DNA of 64,000 nt from Antedon bifida. Its lineage: Eukaryota; Echinodermata; Crinoidea; Comatulida; Antedonidae. The notes below the pieces were generated by a model. The model did not search any database and was not told the DNA's origin. It saw only the letters and a list, made by a program, of their open reading frames with translations. The position numbers and the translations under genes are program-made. The stretch covers positions 12,448,717-12,512,716 of the forward strand of contig OY727098.1 of the NCBI GenBank assembly GCA_963402885.1. Direction: 5' to 3'. Within the stretch, counting starts at the first letter, position 1, and every line of letters starts with the position of its first letter. Shown one piece after another: positions 1 through 11,500 of the stretch.

Positions 1-1971
1 TCTCCTTTTGAACTGTTATATGGCCGTACCGTACGAGGACCCATGTCCATCCTAAGGGAATTGTGGACCGAAGAAATCGAAACACCAGAAACAAAAACCA
101 CCTACCAGTACGTTATGGATTTACGGGAACGACTACATGAAACCTGTCAGATGGCTCAGAAGAATCTACAAAAATCTAAGGTCAGGTACAAACAATATTA
201 TAACAAAAAGAGTAAGTCCCGGGAATTTGAGGTTGGGGATAAGGTACTACTTTTATTACCCACAGACAAAAACAAACTATTGCTTCAATGGAAAGGTCCT
301 TTTAAGGTTGTAAAGAAATTTGGGTATCTAGACTACCAAATTGACCTTAACGGGAAATTCAAAATATTTCACGCCAATCTCTTGAAAAAGTATTATGAGC
401 GAACCGCAGACATTAGTGCTGCCTTAGGGGTATCCGAGCCTTCTGGTATCCTTGAATTAGCTAGCACCGCTGTTATTGAATGCGAACCTAATGAAACATT
501 TACAAATAACCAAAATTATCATCTATCTAATGAGAATCTTTTACAGCTCCACCCTCTACTAGCAAAAGAAACAACAGCCGACATCCACATCAACGAAAGC
601 CTGGATGATACACTAAAGCATGAGGTGCACCGACTTATCGGAAACTACAAAGATGTACTGACGGATTTACCGGGTAGGACTACACTTGGGCAGCATGAAA
701 TCAAGCTGGAAACTGATGATACAATCCGTTCCAAGCCCTATCCACTTCCACATGCGTTGCGAGGTACCATTAAGGATGAGGTAAATATGATGTTGAATCT
801 GGGTGTAGTGGAGCCTTCAGGGGCACCGTTTGCCTCTCCAATAGTATTGGTAAAGAAACCGGATGGGTCAAATCGATTCTGCGTGGACTTTCGAAAACTT
901 AATCAGGTTACAGTTTTTGACGCCGAACCGATTCCGGACCAAGAGGAACTGTTCACAAAGTTGGCCCATGATCATTATTTTACTAAGATAGATTTAAGTA
1001 AAGGGTATTGGCAAGTTCCCATGGATGAAGCGTCAAAACCTTTAACAGCCTTTCTAACACCAGATGGTTTGTTTCAATTTAATGTCATGCCGTTCGGCTT
1101 AGTCAATGCACCGGCTACTTTCAGTCGTATCATGAGAAAATTACTCAAAGGAATGGATAATACACTTAATTATATTGATGACATTCTAATTCACACAGCT
1201 TCTTGGGATCAACATATGAAATGTTTGTCTGAATTGTTTGGACGTCTCCGCAGGGCCAATCTAACTGCTCGACCAAGCAAATGTTTCATTGGTTATGAAA
1301 CAATCGAGTTTCTTGGCCATGTGGTAGGGAAAGGACATGTTCAACCTCGAGTGGAGAAGATACAAAGCATCTTGTCAGCCAAACAACCAGAAACAAAGAA
1401 ACAACTCCGGTCATTCCTTGGGATGACCAACTACTATAGAAAGTTCATTCCTAATTACTCTGTGATTGCTTGTCCATTAACCGACAAAACGAAGAATCGG
1501 GAACCTAACCGAATATGTTGGGAGAAGGCCCTGGAAAGTGCGTTTGTTAAACTTAAGGAAAAATTAAACAGTACTCCAATTTTATGCCTTCCTAATTTAA
1601 ACAAAGATTTTATTTTGAGAACAGATGCGTCCGAATATGGAGTGGGAGCGGTTCTAATGCAGCAGTATGGTGACGTGAAGTTTCCCGTGGCGTACGCTAG
1701 CAAGAAACTGCTTCCTCGAGAAAAAGCATATTCAGTGATGGAAAAAGAATGCTTAGCCATTGTATGGAGTGTACGAAAATTTGAGTCTTATTTATATGGA
1801 CGAAACTTCACGTTGGAAACTGATCACCAGCCGCTTGTGTTTATGCACAGAGCGAAATTGTCCAATGGGCGAATTATGAGATGGGCCCTGGCTCTACAAC
1901 CGTACAAGTTCCGAATAGAGGCGATTAAAGGCAGTGAAAATGTAGGAGCTGATTATTTAAGTCGAGTGTAA
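1..1971 (+). CDS. pol: pol polyprotein fragment (integrase C-terminus, reverse transcriptase, RNase H)
   Basis: The frame is open from base 1 to a TAA at 1969-1971, so the coding sequence begins before the window; the ATG at 43 is internal. In order it encodes the integrase C-terminal domain (chromo/SH3-like stretch with GDKVLLLLP and WKGPFKV), an aspartate-containing linker, a reverse transcriptase with the VDFRKLN and YIDDILIH motifs, and a Ty3-type RNase H starting at RTDASEYGVGAVL and including ETDHQPL. It ends at DYLSRV, 60 bases before the 3' LTR. Integrase lies upstream of reverse transcriptase, the Ty1/copia order, although the reverse transcriptase is gypsy-like by motif. That combination defines the Gmr1 group. 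No stop or frameshift is visible in this part. The product acts in the element's cytoplasmic particle. Confidence 0.9.
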   Translation, partial: SPFELLYGRTVRGPMSILRELWTEEIETPETKTTYQYVMDLRERLHETCQMAQKNLQKSKVRYKQYYNKKSKSREFEVGDKVLLLLPTDKNKLLLQWKGPFKVVKKFGYLDYQIDLNGKFKIFHANLLKKYYERTADISAALGVSEPSGILELASTAVIECEPNETFTNNQNYHLSNENLLQLHPLLAKETTADIHINESLDDTLKHEVHRLIGNYKDVLTDLPGRTTLGQHEIKLETDDTIRSKPYPLPHALRGTIKDEVNMMLNLGVVEPSGAPFASPIVLVKKPDGSNRFCVDFRKLNQVTVFDAEPIPDQEELFTKLAHDHYFTKIDLSKGYWQVPMDEASKPLTAFLTPDGLFQFNVMPFGLVNAPATFSRIMRKLLKGMDNTLNYIDDILIHTASWDQHMKCLSELFGRLRRANLTARPSKCFIGYETIEFLGHVVGKGHVQPRVEKIQSILSAKQPETKKQLRSFLGMTNYYRKFIPNYSVIACPLTDKTKNREPNRICWEKALESAFVKLKEKLNSTPILCLPNLNKDFILRTDASEYGVGAVLMQQYGDVKFPVAYASKKLLPREKAYSVMEKECLAIVWSVRKFESYLYGRNFTLETDHQPLVFMHRAKLSNGRIMRWALALQPYKFRIEAIKGSENVGADYLSRV

Positions 1972-2031
1972 ATAGGACCCGTCACGGTATGGAGAAAATG
2001 TTGATACATTATTCTTTTAGAGGGGAGTAAA

Positions 2032-3347
2032 TGTCACAAGTGACATAAAGTTGTGTATATATTTTGCAAGTCATTCTTACTTTTCCTTTTGTTTTCACTA
2101 TTTGAACCTTTCTTTTGTTTTAGGAAGCTATTGTGTGAAGCCAGTGGAGCAGAGTTTTTGTGTTGCAGAGAAGGATTGTGTGGTGTTTGCTGATTGGAGG
2201 AGAGGTATAAGAGTTAAGTTAGTGTGTGAGTTGCTGATTGGTGGAGAAGGATAAGGTGGTGATATGTGGAAAATTGAGGGAATTTTGAGGTAGATGGAAA
2301 TTGAGAGGAGACAGAGAAGGAGGGCTATGTTATGTTAAGCCAGAAAGGGATAGGTGAATATTGATATGAGAAACTAAGACGTACAGGAGAAGAAGTAATT
2401 GAATTATGGTGATATAGAGCTGAAGCAGAAAGGAAATAAAGAGATATACATGAAGTTAATAAATTGTGAGTTGGAGATAATTATGGTGATATAGAGCTGA
2501 AGCAGAAAGGAAATAAAGTGATATACATGAAGTTAATAAATTGTGAGTTGGAAGTAATACTATAAAGCTGTACTTAAATGTAGAACTGTTAATTGTTGAG
2601 ATTACTGAGGATTAATTGAAATTGTGAATGTAAATTGACGGAAGAAGTAACTGTTGGAAACAGCAGAAGTTGTTGCATGTAAAGAATTGTTTGGAAATAT
2701 TGAAGAGTAACTGGATTGATACTGATATTATTTTACGTGGAAAAGGAGAAAGAAATAATTGGTCGGGGAGCGGATTGCAGTGCAGAACGACATCAAGAAA
2801 CATTTTAACGTTATATTTGATTTATTTATATGTCAGAAAATAGGAAGAATTATAATTGATAATACAAGCAGAACGGGAGCAGAGGCGTGGGAGTTGTTTA
2901 GTTGCAGAATCGTTTTAACTTTTATCTTTCTAATTTGGTTTTGTGTCAGCGTAGGGGAGAAGGCAAGAAGGAACGATATTGTGGACATTTATTATTGTTT
3001 AATTATTCATCTTGTGATATTATTGTATTTGAAAGGGGGGTTTCGGGGATTTATTTAAAAATAAGAAGATTGTTGATATTTTGTTTGGAAGGATTGGGAA
3101 ATTTGGGGAATTGCATAAAGTGTGTGGGGAATAGGAATACTGTATCATTGTTTGAGAATTGGTTGGGTTTTTTGTGTGGGTTTTTTTTGGGGGGTTTGAA
3201 TTATAAAAGAAAGAATTGGTTGTCAAAGATTATTATTACATTTTACTTTTACATTTATATGTGTACAGTTGTGGCTGTTTACCGTTGTTCATCGTTGGTT
3301 ACCAGCAATTACATGTCCGAAAGAGCCGTAATTGCGGCTGTGTGACA
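2032..3347 (+). repeat. 3' LTR of element A
   Basis: It begins TGTCACAAG and ends TGTGTGACA, giving the short inverted termini TGTCACA/TGTGACA. It is 1316 bp and homologous over its full length to both LTRs of element B (1315 bp). A 77 bp direct duplication lies inside (about 2403-2556). The open frames within it are not conserved coding genes. Confidence 0.92.
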
Positions 3348-3520
3348 GAGGCATCGGTTTGCAATATAAACATCTTATCAAAATTTGGGGCTTTTAATAC
3401 ATTATTATCAGTAAGTCGTTTCTTTAAAGTTACAAAGGAATTTTCACATTGTTCACTTAACGGTATTACTTTTACTCTTTAAAGTTAAATCAATCAATGG
3501 CTTAACAATATCGGCATAGT
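3348..3520. other. Short unassigned segment between two LTR elements
   Basis: About 170 bp between the end of LTR A and the point where element C stops matching a reverse transcriptase. I recognise no gene or repeat in it. It could be host flank of element A or a remnant of whatever truncated element C. Confidence 0.4.
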
Positions 3521-6500
3521 TTTGTAGACAAAGGTCTGGGGAACTTTTCCACAGCCTCACCCTTATCAACCATGGCTCTAATTTCTCCATTACCAATCTT
3601 ATGTCCCAGAAATTCTACCTGTGCATAGGCAATTTTACATTTCAAAGGCTTTGCTGTCAATCCAGCACTACTTAATCTTTCTAATACATCCTTCAAATGA
3701 AAAATATGATCTTTCCAAGTTTGACTATAAATACATATGTCATCTATATATGCCTTAGCATATCCCTCAGTACCTTGTAATACCTTATCCATTAATCTTT
3801 GGAAAGTACTAGAGCTATTTTGCATACCAAATGGAAGTACATTGTAACAATACTGTCCAAATTGTGTAATAAATGCTGATTTGTCTTTGGTCTTAGGATC
3901 CAGAGGCACCTGGTAAAATCCTTTAGTTAGATCTAACGTATGTCTAATGTATATTGCGGATGATACCTCATCCAACATTTCGTCTATGCGAGGCATAACA
4001 TAAGGGTCAAATTGTATAGTCTTATTTAGTGATCTAAAATCTGTCACCATTCTAATTTGATTCTGGCCTTTCTTCAGGGCAATAATAGGTGCAGCATAGG
4101 CACTAACTGTAGGTTCTATTATACCTATAGCCAACATACTATCTAATTGCTCTTTCAATTTACCCTTTAATGATTGGGGCGTTCTATATGCCCTATGCCT
4201 TATAGGCATTTCACCATTAGTCTTAATTTCATGTGTCACTAAGTGAGTTCTACCTGGTACATCCGAGAATACATTCTGTTGGTACTTTAACAATTCTGTT
4301 AATTGTTTAGTTTGTGTATCATTTAAATTACTACTAACGTTAACATCTCTCCATGTTTGCGATTGATGATAAGACAATCCTATGTCTATTTCACTATCTA
4401 ACTCATTGTCATGGACTGTTTTATTTAAGTCTACTTCTTCTATTGACTGGACATTTGTCACTACATAATAACCATCTTTACTTATTTCTACTTTATCATA
4501 CCATCTCTTTAACATATTAACATGTAGAATTTGTTTTTCTTTTCTTCTACCTCCTATGTATATTTCATAATTTACATCATTGACCTTTTTAGTCACAGTG
4601 AAGGGGCCTTGCCATTTACTGTCTAACTTACTATTTCCTACTGGAAGGAATATCAACACTTTGTCCCCTTCTACAAATTCTCTATCAATAGCATTCTTGT
4701 TATAATTGTGGGACATAATTTCTTGTTGTTCAAGTTTGTTTACATTAGCATCTTTCATTAATTCCTCCATTTTTTCTCTTATGTCTAACATGTATTTGAT
4801 AACATCAGTAGATGTTTCTTCATCCTCTACCCAATTACTTTTGAGTAAACTCAAGGGTCCCCTCACCTCTCTACCATAAAGCAATTTAAATGGTGAATGG
4901 CCCGTCGCTTTACTAGGAACTTCTCTGTATGCAAACAGAAAGGGGGGTATGTAGTCATCCCAATTTTTTCTTTGCTTAACTGTAAGTGTCCTTATCATAT
5001 TCTTCAATGTACCGTGAAATCGTTCAACAAGCCCATTGCTTTGGGGGTGGTACACTGTAGTCTTTAATTGATTAATCCCCAACATACTACATATAGATTG
5101 CATAATTGAAGACATGAAATTAGTTCCCTGATCATGTACAATCTCTTCGGGTAATCCTACTCTAGTAAAGACTTCTATTAGAGCCCTGGCTACTGTTTCA
5201 GCTCTAACATTGGGTAACGGGATAGCATCCGGATATCTCGTAGCATAGTCAATTATAGTAAGCATATATTTGTTATTACGGCTTGTTCTAGATAAGGGTC
5301 GAACAATGTCTATCGCTATACGTTTAAATGGTGTACTTATAATCGGTAATGGTATCAAAGTATGTTTCCTTTTACTTTTACCCTTATCTACCTTTTGGCA
5401 TTCCTTACAGACTTTACAATAGACTACCACATCTTTAAATATACCTGGCCAATAGAATTGGTTCAGTACCCTACTTTTAGTTTTCTCAACACCCATGTGA
5501 CCTGCAAATGGCACATTATGACCTAAGTGTAATACACCCTGTCTACACTGAGTGGGTAATACAATCTGTTCCACTTGGTTATTCTTATCTTTAATACTAC
5601 TCCAATTTCTCATCAATATACCTTGTCTCATAAAGAAACATACCCTATGCTGACCTATTTCTTCTATAGGGACTACCCTATCAAACACTCCTTTGAGTGA
5701 GTCATCATTAGTTTGTAATTTGATCAGTTCTTGTTTAGTTAGGTTCAGCTTGTGCTGTTGTTCATAAGTTTTACGTTTGACTGTTTTATCTTTAGCTTTT
5801 ATATCCTCATTTTCGTCAAACAAATTATTCATTTCTGTTCCATTCATATCATCTAAACACTTAGTTTTATTTACTTTGTTGTCATTTACTACTGTTTTCA
5901 ACAATTGTACATTAGTTTCTTTAGGCGGCTCTTCTATCGGCTTAAAGTTACTATCTTTCCTTAACAATATCATTTCGTCTTGTATTCTAGCATCATTTTC
6001 TATTCTGGCTTGCTCTCTAGTTAGGACGAACATTTCTTTAGCCATTGTTTCCCCACAATTCTGGTCCAAATCATGACCCAATAACATGTCCCTCTGTAAT
6101 CCTTCGATTACGGCTACAATCACTTTTCCTGTCACTATCTTACTTTCTATAGCTACCTCAGCTAAGGGGACGGTAATATCGCCTCCTATACCTCTTAACG
6201 TAACCCATTTTCCTGGCAAGTAACATTTAGTAGGCACTAGACTTTCCCTAACAGCTGACTGAGTACATCCCGAGTCTCTAAGCATAGTTATATCCTGTCC
6301 TTCTAATTTTCCTGGTAGTGTACACTTCTCCATTTTATTTTCTACACTATCCATAACTACTTGGGGTCTATCTGATTTTATTCCTTCACATCTTAAGCCA
6401 TCTTTCACATTCGGGACCTTCTTAGCGTCACTAGTCTTTCCTTTTGCTACCATCTTAGGACAATCCCCTATTTTATGTCCCTTCTCCTTACAATTAAAGC

Positions 6501-7548
6501 ATAGGCCATTAATCCATTCATTTGAAGGTTCTCTCTGTTGGAAATTTCTACCATAGTTATGGAATTTGCCTCCCCTTCCGCGATACCTATTGTATCCTTG
6601 CTGCCTAGCTCCAGGGTTATTCTGAGTCGTACTATTCTTAGGTTTACTATTTTCTTGGCCCTTATAATACGTAGGCTTATTTTCAGAATTTACGGCATTC
6701 CAATAGCCACGGCCACCTCTATTAGCTATATAATCATCGGCTATCATAGCCATATCATAGCTCTTATTTACTTGTTTATCTCTAAGATAAAGCCTCAGAT
6801 CTTCAGGCATTTTATCAAGTGCCTGTTCCATTATAATCATTTCAATAATGCCTGCAGCATCATCTTCTTTTACATTAGCACATTTCATCCAACATTTTAA
6901 ATAATGGGAGAGCTCATTCAGCCATTCCCTGATGGACATATCTTTAACTCTGTTTGAATTTCTAAATTTAAGTCTGTAGGTCTCTGCGGACACATCATAC
7001 TTTTCTACGATTGCCTTCTTTAAGGTATCATAATCTACACATTCTTGTACGGTTAAGGATGCATAGGCTGTCCTAGCTTTACCAGACAGTTCAGGTGCTA
7101 ACCTAGCGGCCCACGTATTCTTATCCCAACCTGTGGCTTCTGCCAAGTGTTCAAATGTTCTAAAATATATATCAATATCATCTGATTCCTTCAAAGTAGG
7201 AACCTTTACCTTCATTTCATCTACTATATTCCTAGCATTACTGTAGCTAGACCTATTTTCTAATTCCATCATTTTCACTCTTTCTTGTGATTCAATTTTT
7301 CTTTGCTCTATATCTGCTTTTAATCTTAATTGGTCTTGTTGGTACTGTAATTCTAACTTTTTGTTTTCGGCCTCGAACTTCATATCTTTAGGCATACCGC
7401 CTGGTATTTCGGGCAAATCAATATCCCTAGCCATTTTATCATACATTTCATTGACTTTGTCAACCTCTTCTTGGTCAACCATATCTTCCCTAGTATCTTT
7501 TTCTGACATAGTCTTATCTATATTTTTACCCGATCTTAAAGTTGTCAT
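3502..7548 (-). CDS. gag-pol: gag-pol polyprotein, Gmr1-like order, C-terminally truncated
   Basis: A single uninterrupted 1348-residue frame. Residues 50-110 look coiled-coil. A retrotransposon gag domain spans about 110-280, a basic RGRGG tract lies near 322, and one CCHC zinc knuckle (CFNCKEKGHKIGDC) spans 350-363. An aspartic protease carries RDSGC near 424 and LLGHDL near 489. The integrase has an HHCC finger (about 674-718) and a DDE core with D747 (DIVR, where the glycine usual in this family is replaced), D807 (HDQGTNF) and E843 (LVERFHG). The reverse transcriptase has TDFRSLN and YIDDICIYS near 1270. The last residues, KLCRYC, do not fit the family: homology ends just after FPRPLSTK, so the thumb and all of RNase H are gone. 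Gag, protease and pol share one frame, unlike element B. The copy cannot be autonomous. Confidence 0.9.
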   Translation of the reverse strand: MTTLRSGKNIDKTMSEKDTREDMVDQEEVDKVNEMYDKMARDIDLPEIPGGMPKDMKFEAENKKLELQYQQDQLRLKADIEQRKIESQERVKMMELENRSSYSNARNIVDEMKVKVPTLKESDDIDIYFRTFEHLAEATGWDKNTWAARLAPELSGKARTAYASLTVQECVDYDTLKKAIVEKYDVSAETYRLKFRNSNRVKDMSIREWLNELSHYLKCWMKCANVKEDDAAGIIEMIIMEQALDKMPEDLRLYLRDKQVNKSYDMAMIADDYIANRGGRGYWNAVNSENKPTYYKGQENSKPKNSTTQNNPGARQQGYNRYRGRGGKFHNYGRNFQQREPSNEWINGLCFNCKEKGHKIGDCPKMVAKGKTSDAKKVPNVKDGLRCEGIKSDRPQVVMDSVENKMEKCTLPGKLEGQDITMLRDSGCTQSAVRESLVPTKCYLPGKWVTLRGIGGDITVPLAEVAIESKIVTGKVIVAVIEGLQRDMLLGHDLDQNCGETMAKEMFVLTREQARIENDARIQDEMILLRKDSNFKPIEEPPKETNVQLLKTVVNDNKVNKTKCLDDMNGTEMNNLFDENEDIKAKDKTVKRKTYEQQHKLNLTKQELIKLQTNDDSLKGVFDRVVPIEEIGQHRVCFFMRQGILMRNWSSIKDKNNQVEQIVLPTQCRQGVLHLGHNVPFAGHMGVEKTKSRVLNQFYWPGIFKDVVVYCKVCKECQKVDKGKSKRKHTLIPLPIISTPFKRIAIDIVRPLSRTSRNNKYMLTIIDYATRYPDAIPLPNVRAETVARALIEVFTRVGLPEEIVHDQGTNFMSSIMQSICSMLGINQLKTTVYHPQSNGLVERFHGTLKNMIRTLTVKQRKNWDDYIPPFLFAYREVPSKATGHSPFKLLYGREVRGPLSLLKSNWVEDEETSTDVIKYMLDIREKMEELMKDANVNKLEQQEIMSHNYNKNAIDREFVEGDKVLIFLPVGNSKLDSKWQGPFTVTKKVNDVNYEIYIGGRRKEKQILHVNMLKRWYDKVEISKDGYYVVTNVQSIEEVDLNKTVHDNELDSEIDIGLSYHQSQTWRDVNVSSNLNDTQTKQLTELLKYQQNVFSDVPGRTHLVTHEIKTNGEMPIRHRAYRTPQSLKGKLKEQLDSMLAIGIIEPTVSAYAAPIIALKKGQNQIRMVTDFRSLNKTIQFDPYVMPRIDEMLDEVSSAIYIRHTLDLTKGFYQVPLDPKTKDKSAFITQFGQYCYNVLPFGMQNSSSTFQRLMDKVLQGTEGYAKAYIDDICIYSQTWKDHIFHLKDVLERLSSAGLTAKPLKCKIAYAQVEFLGHKIGNGEIRAMVDKGEAVEKFPRPLSTKLCRYC

Positions 7549-8134
7549 GCTATCATGCTAATAACAATTTTACCAATGAAATTTGTAAACTTATGTATAC
7601 AAAATATGTTATAAAAGTATTTGTATTACCTTGATTACATTCAGATATGTAAAAATATGAAATCCACATAAATTTTTTAAATGCAATACAATATAAGAAA
7701 TTAATTTACTTCAGAGTCACAAACAACGTTCCTTTCAAAATACAAAATCCAACATGCAATATCCAAAAGCAAAGTACAAATCACAAAATCAATCGTTCCA
7801 AGTTCGCTCCGTACAAAAATTTACTTTCGAAATAAAAATAGTTTACAAAGTCAACTTTGCAAATCTTCTCAAATTTTATTGGGCTTCCTTCTGTTACTTC
7901 AGTCTTCTTCTTTCAGATCTCGGTGAATATATATCTCCGATGAATATCCAGCAGTCTTGAGCTCAACAGTACTTCTTCTTCGTTGTAATATCCAAACAAC
8001 GGTATAAAAACAGTCAGGAATCCAGATCTTCGTAACCATTTAACTTTTTGGTTACCGATTTAACAGGCCCGTAGAGTAGGCACTGTCACTTCTTCTTCTT
8101 GATACTTAAATCATGTATCTTAAACAAAACTTTT
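7549..8134 (-). other. Untranslated leader of element C
   Basis: AT-rich stretch between the gag start and the primer binding site, read on the minus strand. I see no convincing coding frame. It includes CT-rich patches and likely carries the packaging signal, which is inference only. Confidence 0.5.
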
Positions 8135-8148
8135 CACCGCTGCCACCA
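8135..8148 (-). promoter_or_regulatory. Primer binding site of element C (tRNA-Leu type)
   Basis: On the minus strand TGGTGGCAGCGGTG follows directly after the LTR end CTACA. It is complementary to the 3' end of a metazoan tRNA-Leu ending CACCGCTGCCA plus CCA; the match stops after 14 bases. It fixes the LTR boundary at 8149. The tRNA assignment is from memory of the tRNA-Leu acceptor stem. Confidence 0.65.
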
Positions 8149-8556
8149 TGTAGTGCATATATGGAGTTGGTTCCGAGCGTTCTCAGGCGTATATATATTC
8201 ACGCGACGTCCACTGACACTGAATAATTATTTTCTCATACAAAAAGTATACTGTATTCAACTAAAACTTTTATTTCTTGTAACTCGAATAATACATCTTT
8301 CTACCAGTCTAGACCTTTCTTCTCTATAATCTATACGTCTATCTACTTTGATCTTATTCTCTCTTCTCCTCTAATATCTATTACATTCTAATCTTATACT
8401 GGACATGCAAATTAGGGGCTTCAGAGGAGGATAACATTTTCCCTCCAAAGTTTCCCTCCAAAATTATACGATTTTGATTGGCTAATAAAATTAAGCAGAC
8501 CTAGTCTAAAGCATCCTTATCTAAACACAGGGAATCAGAACATAAATATTATGACA
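8149..8556 (-). repeat. 5' LTR of element C
   Basis: 408 bp. On the minus strand it starts TGTCATAATA at 8556 and ends GCACTACA at 8149, with TGT/ACA termini. The inner edge is set by the primer binding site. The outer edge is set by the start of satellite sequence (gagacc ttttagacc) at 8557. With no second LTR present, the outer edge rests on the TGT terminus and the satellite junction. Confidence 0.7.
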
Positions 8557-11500
8557 GAGACCTTTTAGACCATTTTGTGATTTTCGAAAAAACTTGGTTA
8601 CACAAAAACATCAAAGTGCTTAAAATCTCATTAGAAACCGTTTTAGACCATTTTGAGCATTTCGATAAAACTTTTCACACAAAAACATCAAAGAGCACAA
8701 AATAGCTTAATATCGTATTTAAAAACGTTTTAGACCATTTTGAGCATTTCGACAAAAATTGTTCACACAAAACATTAAAGTGTACAGAATAGTTTCAAAT
8801 CGCATTTGGAGACGTTTTAGACCATTGTGTGATTTTCGAAAAAACTTGTTAACATAAAAACACCAAAGTGCTAAGAATAACTTCAAATCTCATTTAGAGA
8901 CGTTATAGACCATTTTGTGATTTTCAAAAAAAATTGTTAACATAAAAACACCAAAGTGCTTAGAATAGCTTCAAATCGCATTTGGAGACGTTTTAGACCA
9001 TTTTGTGATTTTCGAAAAAACTTGTCAACATAAAAACACCAAAGTGCATAGAATAGCTTCAAATCGCATTTGGAGACGTTTTAGACCATTTTGTGATTTT
9101 CGAAAAAATTTGGTTACACAAAAACATCAAAGTGCTTAAAATCACATTATAAACCGTTTTAGACCATTTTGAGAATTTCGATAAACCTTTTCTCACAAAA
9201 ACATCAAAGAGCACAAAATAGCCTAATATCGTATTTAAAAACGTTTTAGACCATTTTGAGCATTTCGACAAAAAATTTTCACACAAAACATCAAAGTGTG
9301 CAGAATAGCTTAAAATCGCATTTGGAGACGTTTTAGACCATTGTGTGATTTTCGAAAAAACTTGTTAACATAAAAACACCAAAGTGCTAAGAATAACTTC
9401 AAATCTCATTTAGAGACGTTATAGACCATTTTGTGATTTTCGAAAAAACTTGTCAATATAAAAACACCAAAGTGCTTAGAATAGCTTCAAATCGCATTTG
9501 GAGACGTTTTAGACCATTTTGTGATTTTCGAAAAAACTTGGTTACACAAAAACATCAAAGTGCTTAAAATCTCATTAGAAACCGTTTTAGACCATTTTGA
9601 GCAATTCGATAAAACTTTTCACACCAAAACATCAAAGAGCACAAAATAGCTTAATATCGTATTTAAAAACGTTTTAGACCATTTTGAGCATTTCGACAAA
9701 AATTTTTCACACAAAACATCAAAGTGTGCAAAATAGCTTAAAATCGCATTTGGAGACGTTTTAGACCATTGTGTGATTTTCGAAAAAACTTGTTAACATA
9801 AAAACATCAAAGTGCTAAGAATAACTTCAAATCTCATTTAGAGACGTTATAGACCATTTTGTGATTTTCGAAAAAACTTGTCAACATAAAAACACCAAAG
9901 TGCTTAGAATAGCTTCAAATCGCATTTGGAGACGTTTTAGACCATTTTGTGATTTTCGAAAAAACTTGTCAACATAAAAACACCAAAGTGCATAGAATAG
10001 CTTCAAATCGCATTTGGAGACGTTTTAGACCATTTTGTGATTTTCGAAAAAATTTGGTTACACAAAAACATCAAAGTGCTTAAAATCACATTATAAACCG
10101 TTTTAGACCATTTTGAGAATTTCGATAAACCTTTTCTCACAAAAACATCAAAGAGCACAAAATAGCCTAATATCGTATTTAAAAACGTTTTAGACCATTT
10201 TGAGCATTTCGACAAAAAATTTTCACACAAAACATCAAAGTGTGCAGAATAGCTTAAAATCGCATTTGGAGACGTTTTAGACCATTGTGTGATTTTCGAA
10301 AAAACTTGTTACATAAAAACACCAAAGTTCTTAGAAAAGCTTCAAATCGCATTTGGAGACGTTTTAGACCATTTTGTGATTTTCGAAAAAATTTGTCAAC
10401 ATAAAAACACCAAAGTGCTTAGAATAGCTTTAAATCGCATTTGGAGACGTTTTAGACCATTTTGTGATTTTCGAAAAAATTTGTAAACATAAAACCACCA
10501 AAGTGCTTAGAATAGCTTTAAATCGCATTTGGAGACGTTTTAGACCATTTTGTGATTTTCGAAAAAACTTGGTTACAGAAAAACATCAAAGTGCTTAAAA
10601 TCTCATTAGAAACCGTTTTAGACCATTTTGAGCAATTCGATAAACCTTTTCTCACAAAAACATCAAAGAGCACAAAATAGCCTAATATCGTATTTAAAAA
10701 CGTTTTAGACCATTTTGAGCATTTCGACAAAAATTTTTCACACAAAACATCAAAGTGTGCAGAATAGCTTCAAATCGCATTTGGAGACGTTTTAGACCAT
10801 TGTGTGATTTTCGAAAAAACTTGTTAACATAAAAACACCAAAGTGCTAAGAATAACTTCAAATCTCATTTAGAGACCTTTCAGACCATTTTGTGATTTTC
10901 GAAAAAACTTGGTTACACAAAAACATCAAAGTGCTTAAAATCTCATTAGAAACCGTTTTAGACCATTTTGAGCAATTCGATAAACCTTTTCTCACAAAAA
11001 CATCAAAGAGCACAAAATAGCCTAATATCGTATTTAAAAACGTTTTAGACCATTTTGAGCATTTCGACAAAAATTTTTCACACAAAACATCAAAGTGTAC
11101 AGAATAGCTTCAAATCGCATTTGGAGACGTTTTAGACCATTGTGTGATTTTCGAAAAAACTTGGTTACACAAAAACATCAAAGTGCTTAAAATCTCATTA
11201 GAAACCGTTTTAGACCATTTTGAGCATTTCGATAAAACTTTTCACACAAAAACATCAAAGAGCACAAAATCGCTTAATATCGTATTTAAAAACGTTTTAG
11301 ACCATTTTGAGCATTTCGACAAAAATTGTTCACACAAAACATTAAAGTGTACAGAATAGTTTCAAATCGCATTTGGAGACGTTTTAGACCATTGTGTGAT
11401 TTTCGAAAAAACTTGTTAGCATAAAAACACCAAAGTGCTAAGAATAACTTCAAATCTCATTTAGAGACGTTATAGACCATTTTGTGATTTTCAAAATAAC

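Larger units (their letters stand above)
1..3347 (+). mobile_element. Gmr1-like Ty3/gypsy LTR retrotransposon A (3' part)
   Basis: The window opens inside pol of an LTR element and continues through RNase H, a polypurine tract (2019-2031) and a complete 3' LTR. It aligns without indels to 18290-20320 of the complete element B (constant offset 18289). Over the shared pol I see six amino-acid differences. The LTRs of A and B differ at clearly more positions than the two LTRs of B do, so A and B are separate insertions of one family. The 5' part and the target duplication lie outside the window; the five bases after the LTR are gaggc. Confidence 0.9.
3521..8556 (-). mobile_element. Gmr1-like Ty3/gypsy LTR retrotransposon C, 3'-truncated
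   Basis: On the minus strand the order is 5' LTR (8556-8149), primer binding site, leader and one long gag-pol frame that stops matching inside the reverse transcriptase thumb. RNase H, polypurine tract and 3' LTR are missing. As in A and B, integrase precedes reverse transcriptase, but sequence, LTR and primer differ, so this is a separate Gmr1-like family. The 5' LTR abuts the satellite at 8557. The truncation point is about 170 bp from LTR A, so the loss may be linked to that insertion or a later deletion. Confidence 0.85.
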
